A stretch of 8,585 nt of DNA from an uncultured Fibrobacter sp. (GTDB lineage Bacteria > Fibrobacterota > Fibrobacteria > Fibrobacterales > Fibrobacteraceae), in the NCBI GenBank assembly GCA_937891805.1, contig CALATK010000118.1, forward strand, positions 1-8,585, in the 5' to 3' direction. The position numbers were made by a program, and so were the translations under genes. This document shows, in pieces, positions 4,847 to 8,585 of the stretch. Below the pieces are notes generated by a model that made no database searches, was not told the origin of the DNA, and saw nothing but the letters and a program-made list of their open reading frames with translations. Position 1 is the stretch's first letter. Each line of letters starts with the position of its first letter.

Positions 4847-6112
4847 TCACTTATCGTGGTAAAGGAATTCCAATTTTTTGCATATCTCGTTTTGTAGTTG
4901 TTCGGAAATTTTTCGTTTATTTGGAATATTTCCCAATTCATCAGATAGGTATTGAATTCGCCAAATGGGAACGCTAGGATTTTCTTCATGGCAGATTACA
5001 TCCGCATTTGCCATAATAACTATCGGTTCTACCCATTTCTTTTCTTTATTCCTGCAAAAGTCAGCTTCCAAATAATCCGCTAGTCGCACAGCATTCTTTT
5101 TCACCTGGCTAGTTGGATTTTCTTTAAACCTATGTCGTTTTTTTCCTTTGTAGGAGAACCAATCTTCATGCACATTTTCATATCTACCATTATAATTTTT
5201 TACTTCAAATACAAAGACCCCTTGTGAAGAAACCCAAATTATGTCTATATCTTCTTTTTGGCCAGGCAACACACAGTTTCTGAATATGTGACTCGAACCG
5301 TCTAGGGCCTCGCGCATAATGTCCACAACCTTGTCTTCTCCATCTCTTCCTTGCTTATGGTTTTTTATGGATGTGTCATATCTGTCTATTTTCTTTTCAA
5401 GAGTTTGTGTTATAATGAAATTAACAAAGAACAAAACGATGATAACAAAGACGACAATAAAAGCGAATCCAATAAACTTTGTTTCTAGTATGAATTTAAT
5501 TAAAGTGGGTATGGCACCAATAACCCCCATATATATGAAATCTGCAATTAGTAGAATTACACATATTGCGAGGATCGCTCCAATAAATAAGCCCTTCTTA
5601 AAAGAAATTGTTTCAATTTGTTCCTCCATGAAACTTCGATTTGCCGTCACTTTAAGCGCACCTTTTGTTTCATTTGCTCGATTGTTTTCAATGCCTAGTT
5701 GGGCGGTGAGTATAATGCGTGACGCCTCTCGAACTTGTTCATCCCAAGCTTTTTCCAAAGCATAAGCTAAATCTCGTTTAGTTATATCCCTATTGTCCGC
5801 GAGTTCACCCATCGTCCGTCCAGTTTTGCCCAAATATTTGCTAAATGGCCAAACAACAGCTCTGGCTTCATCTATGTTTCTTGGTAATCTTCCCTTTTCA
5901 ATAAAAGTTTTCGTACTTCTTTGTTTTTGTGCTAAAAACACCTTACAAGCTTCTTTAATAGCAGGATCATATGCATTATGCGCACCCCATTCTAAACGCC
6001 GTATGTTTAGAAATCCATTATCAAAAAGTTCGCCCATAGGCCTGTAATTGTTTTTAAGCCAATAAACACTACGAGCGCGTTCTAATGTCATAAATGAATT
6101 GGGGTTCAGCAT
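4847..6112 (-). CDS. Membrane-anchored NERD-domain (nuclease-related) protein with duplicated N-terminal module
   Basis: The protein has 421 residues in three parts. Residues 9-60 and 80-137 are two copies of one module (pattern ARxVxW, MGEL, then R-x-L-x-[WY]-[AG] and a helix with D-x-x-[IV]-[KR]-E-A). Two transmembrane helices follow at about 174-198 and 212-236. The C-terminal part (about 255-375) is a NERD domain with GEDKV (258-262), DIDIIWV (288-294), FEVKNYNG (302-309) and the typical NPTSQ (332-336). The D...E-x-K pattern of the related restriction-endonuclease fold is therefore intact. NERD proteins are linked to DNA processing, but substrates are mostly unknown. ATG 6112 shares one base with the preceding stop (TAATG) and has an AGAAGGA site nearby; TTG 6127 is the less likely start. 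Nuclease activity is inferred. The gene is AT-rich compared with purT, hinting at separate origin. Confidence 0.
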   Translation of the reverse strand: MLNPNSFMTLERARSVYWLKNNYRPMGELFDNGFLNIRRLEWGAHNAYDPAIKEACKVFLAQKQRSTKTFIEKGRLPRNIDEARAVVWPFSKYLGKTGRTMGELADNRDITKRDLAYALEKAWDEQVREASRIILTAQLGIENNRANETKGALKVTANRSFMEEQIETISFKKGLFIGAILAICVILLIADFIYMGVIGAIPTLIKFILETKFIGFAFIVVFVIIVLFFVNFIITQTLEKKIDRYDTSIKNHKQGRDGEDKVVDIMREALDGSSHIFRNCVLPGQKEDIDIIWVSSQGVFVFEVKNYNGRYENVHEDWFSYKGKKRHRFKENPTSQVKKNAVRLADYLEADFCRNKEKKWVEPIVIMANADVICHEENPSVPIWRIQYLSDELGNIPNKRKISEQLQNEICKKLEFLYHDK

Positions 6113-8585
6113 TATTCCTTCTCCCAAGCGAAAACGGGATAGCCGTCGTTCAGGCCGCTGTCATAGACAAAGTCGTCGCCGAGGAGTTTGGCAAAGTCGG
6201 CAGATTTCATTTCGGCCTCGGTCTTGGGAGTTGCCACGCCCCCGCCGTTGTTCTGACCGAAGGGCTCCTGGTCGCCTTGTTTCAGGTAGTAATAATCCGC
6301 CATGGTGGTATTGTAGTTGTAGCCAATCATTAGGCCCACAAGGGAATCGCCATCGACTTTGCCGGTGGAATAGATAGACTGACTAACACCAACTTCATTG
6401 TGACCCGATATACCGCCAACATAAATATTTCCGTATATATCACCCACATTGTAGCCATTTTCCGTCGCGGAGTTTTTTACAAATCCGAATAGTCCTGCTA
6501 CGTAATTAGTACCATTGATTTTGGCGGTGTTAGCAACATCCTTGTTAGTAGAGCATTCGTTTTTTCCTATAACACCTGCTGTAAATTTTTCACCGTTTAT
6601 TTCACCCCAATTTATTGAATTTGTTAAAGTTGCCTGCTTGATGGTTGTTCCACAGTTAAGCCCGTATCCCATATATCCAGCTATTCCTGCGGTGTGCTCA
6701 TTTCCAGAAACCTTGGCATAATTGAACGTTTTACTTAACACAGAATTTGAACCAAGATTTCCCGCAATACCTCCTGTATTGGATGTGCCGATTATTTCAC
6801 CTTTGTTGAACGCCTCGGTAATTCTTATGTTTTGTCCGCTTCCTATAACCCCTCCTACAGTTTTCACCCCTGTAATAAAGCCCGCGTTTTCCACATTTTC
6901 CACATTTCCGACTTTACTACAACAAACGGATTCATAAGATCCTATTACACCACCAGTCACATTGCCCGTTCCAATTATGGACGCTCTATTTATTGAACCC
7001 TTTAAGATTCCTGTACCTTTTAAATTTCCGAGAATTCCCGCAGTAGCACTCCCTCCCGTCACCCAGGAATCCGCCACCGTCACGTTCTGCACCATTCCAC
7101 TGCTGTTCCCGAACAACCCGTTATGGGAACTCGTGGTATTGATGAACATGCCGCTGACCGTGTGTCCGTTGCCGTCAAACGTACCGATGTAGAAAACGTC
7201 CTCAGCCTCACCGTCTTCGTCACGGTCAAAGTGATAACCAATCGGGAACCATTCTCTGAAGCCCTCGGTATTGCTGTTCAATGCACCATCCACAAGCACG
7301 TCCTCGTTGACCACGATATCCTCGGTCAGAATGGCACTCGCGGCCGCATTGCCTGCATTGACGTGTTCCATGAACCAATACAGCTTGCCTGCATTGTCGA
7401 TCTCATAGTAGCCGTCTGCATTTTGCGCGGGCTGCTCGTAGCCGCCGCAATGCACGTTTGTGCAGAAGCCGTTTTCATCATGCTCTGCTGCCTGATCGTG
7501 CAAAAGCGTGCCGTCTTCTTGATCATGATTCGTATATACGAAATATTCGGAGGTGCAAAGCGCGCCGTCCTGAATGTAATAGTGAACGCTGTCATAACCG
7601 CGCAATACGGGATGTACGTCACCTGTGCTGCCAAGCTGCTGATACCAGCCCTCGCCCAGCAGGACGGCAAGCTTACCCGAGAGAAGCGCCTCATCCTCCA
7701 CGCTCTCAAACGCGTACACGTCCTCGGCAGTCCCCGCGTTGTAACCCACGGTTATGCCCGTTTTTTCCGCGCCCGTTACAGTCGCAACGGCAAAGGAGTC
7801 GGTCAGATTGCCTGCGTGATAGCCCGCAATACCGCCCGCATAGCCGCTGCCGCTGACGCTGACCTCATAGACGTACACGTTATCCCCCACCCCGCGGTTG
7901 TAGCCCACGATGCCGCCTGCAAAATCCGTGCCTGCGATGGTGCTGTTCACCACGCCCAGGTTGCGCACGGTTGCGTGCTCGTTGGCTGCACCGAACAAGC
8001 CAACGTAGCTGCCATCTTGCACGGTCAAGCCGCTGATCGTGTAGCCCTGTCCGTCAAAGGTAAGGCAATAGGGATTGTCATAGCTGCCGATGGGCGTCCA
8101 TACCATACCCTCGGAGATCTCGATATCCGCTGTCAGCATAGCCGAATAGGGCTCAAGCAACTCGGCGTTGAACTGCTGTGCATACCACAAAAGGTTGCCC
8201 GGGGTTTTGATCAGATACGCGCCGTCCACATTCTGCTCAGGCCGCTCAAAGCCGCCGTTGCACACAAGGCATAAGCCGTTGTCGCCAAAAACGTGGAAGC
8301 CAACGCCATCGCACACCTCACAGGAAGCAAACTGCGCTGCGGTCTTGGCGGTCGTGCCGTCGATCTCGTCGGTTTCGCTGTCAGAGAGGTAGTAGCAGCT
8401 TTCTACTACGCTGTCGATCTCGTCTTTTCCAACCACACCGCCGACATTGGAAGTGCCGCTGACCTCGCCGGTGTTGTAGCTGCTCTGCACGGTGCCGGCA
8501 TCGCTGTAGCCCACCACGCCGTTCTCCTCGTCGCCTTCCCACTCTTCGTGGTAGATCGGACCGATGCGGCCCAGAATGTGGGCGG
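6112..8585 (-). CDS. Large GLUG-repeat, probably secreted or surface protein (partial, N-terminus off window)
   Basis: The frame is open to the right edge, giving 823 visible residues (22 precede the first possible in-window start, a GTG at 8517). The protein is built of glycine-rich GLUG-type repeats (xGGIxGYN, AGIAGYM, GGVIGS, AGLFGF) predicted to form a beta-helix. Two larger modules repeat the order Cys-x-x-Cys-like pair, GG[FY]E-x-P-x-Q, DG-x-Y-x-I, W, then FDG-x-G-[YH]-T-[IV]-SG. One runs from NGLCLVCNGGFE (ends near 8248), the other from NGFCTNVHCGGYE (near 7439). After the second come about eight shorter GLUG repeats. The end (LLGDDFVYDSGLNDGYPVFAWEKE) is a usual GLUG-module finish; no LPXTG or other anchor follows. 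Such proteins occur in adhesins and gut surface proteins, but the role here is unknown. The middle, about 6375-7025, is AT-rich, while both flanks are GC-rich. Confidence 0.
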   Translation of the reverse strand, partial: AHILGRIGPIYHEEWEGDEENGVVGYSDAGTVQSSYNTGEVSGTSNVGGVVGKDEIDSVVESCYYLSDSETDEIDGTTAKTAAQFASCEVCDGVGFHVFGDNGLCLVCNGGFERPEQNVDGAYLIKTPGNLLWYAQQFNAELLEPYSAMLTADIEISEGMVWTPIGSYDNPYCLTFDGQGYTISGLTVQDGSYVGLFGAANEHATVRNLGVVNSTIAGTDFAGGIVGYNRGVGDNVYVYEVSVSGSGYAGGIAGYHAGNLTDSFAVATVTGAEKTGITVGYNAGTAEDVYAFESVEDEALLSGKLAVLLGEGWYQQLGSTGDVHPVLRGYDSVHYYIQDGALCTSEYFVYTNHDQEDGTLLHDQAAEHDENGFCTNVHCGGYEQPAQNADGYYEIDNAGKLYWFMEHVNAGNAAASAILTEDIVVNEDVLVDGALNSNTEGFREWFPIGYHFDRDEDGEAEDVFYIGTFDGNGHTVSGMFINTTSSHNGLFGNSSGMVQNVTVADSWVTGGSATAGILGNLKGTGILKGSINRASIIGTGNVTGGVIGSYESVCCSKVGNVENVENAGFITGVKTVGGVIGSGQNIRITEAFNKGEIIGTSNTGGIAGNLGSNSVLSKTFNYAKVSGNEHTAGIAGYMGYGLNCGTTIKQATLTNSINWGEINGEKFTAGVIGKNECSTNKDVANTAKINGTNYVAGLFGFVKNSATENGYNVGDIYGNIYVGGISGHNEVGVSQSIYSTGKVDGDSLVGLMIGYNYNTTMADYYYLKQGDQEPFGQNNGGGVATPKTEAEMKSADFAKLLGDDFVYDSGLNDGYPVFAWEKE

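Noticed and set aside
4780..4989. Small minus-strand ORF overlapping the end of the NERD gene
   Set aside because: It lies in another frame within the NERD 3' end and the repeat cluster, with no homology features.
7123..8274. Long plus-strand open frame opposite the GLUG gene
   Set aside because: It is a shadow of the repetitive GLUG coding strand, without a ribosome site or known motif.

Overview
The window comes from a Gram-negative bacterium and is most likely Fibrobacter-like (Fibrobacterota). This rests on an ExbB/TolQ-type protein with a large periplasmic extension next to a DUF3450 protein, a GC-leaning codon style with many AAG and GGC codons, and abundant GC-rich intergenic palindromes. 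It is an inference from style, not a proven assignment. All seven protein genes and the one RNA gene lie on the minus strand, so the window is best read from its right end to its left end.

Right end (8585-6112): the C-terminal 823 residues of a very large GLUG-repeat, probably secreted or surface protein, whose N-terminus is off the window. Its stop codon overlaps by one base (TAATG) the start of a membrane-anchored NERD-domain protein (6112-4847), so the two look translationally coupled. Next comes a 240-base stretch of palindromes, including a REP-like repeat. Then comes purT (4580-3396), the formate-dependent GAR transformylase, with an extended -10 promoter and one or two terminators.

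Centre (3131-2383): a complete type III toxin-antitoxin locus of the ToxIN/AbiQ family. It has a strong promoter, an antitoxin RNA made of three tandem ~36-nt repeats, a 12-bp hairpin terminator with a U10 tract, and the ToxN-like endoribonuclease gene. Each repeat can fold into the same H-type pseudoknot, and one of its stems changes sequence in a compensatory way from repeat to repeat.

Left end (2339-1): a textbook sigma70 promoter (exact TTGACA and TATAAT, 17-bp spacer) precedes a small basic protein with a GGARENAGRK motif. This is followed by a DUF3450 periplasmic coiled-coil protein and, overlapping it by one base (TGATG), a TtpC-like MotA/TolQ/ExbB-family protein that runs off the left edge. 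These last two are the start of an energy-transducing TonB-type operon. The first ~40 codons of the TtpC-like gene consist of repeat DNA of the kind otherwise seen between genes.

Most interesting points: the type III TA locus with covarying pseudoknots, the mosaic base composition of the GLUG protein and its coupling to the NERD protein, the duplicated module at the NERD protein's N-terminus, and the repeat-derived 5' end of the TtpC-like gene.
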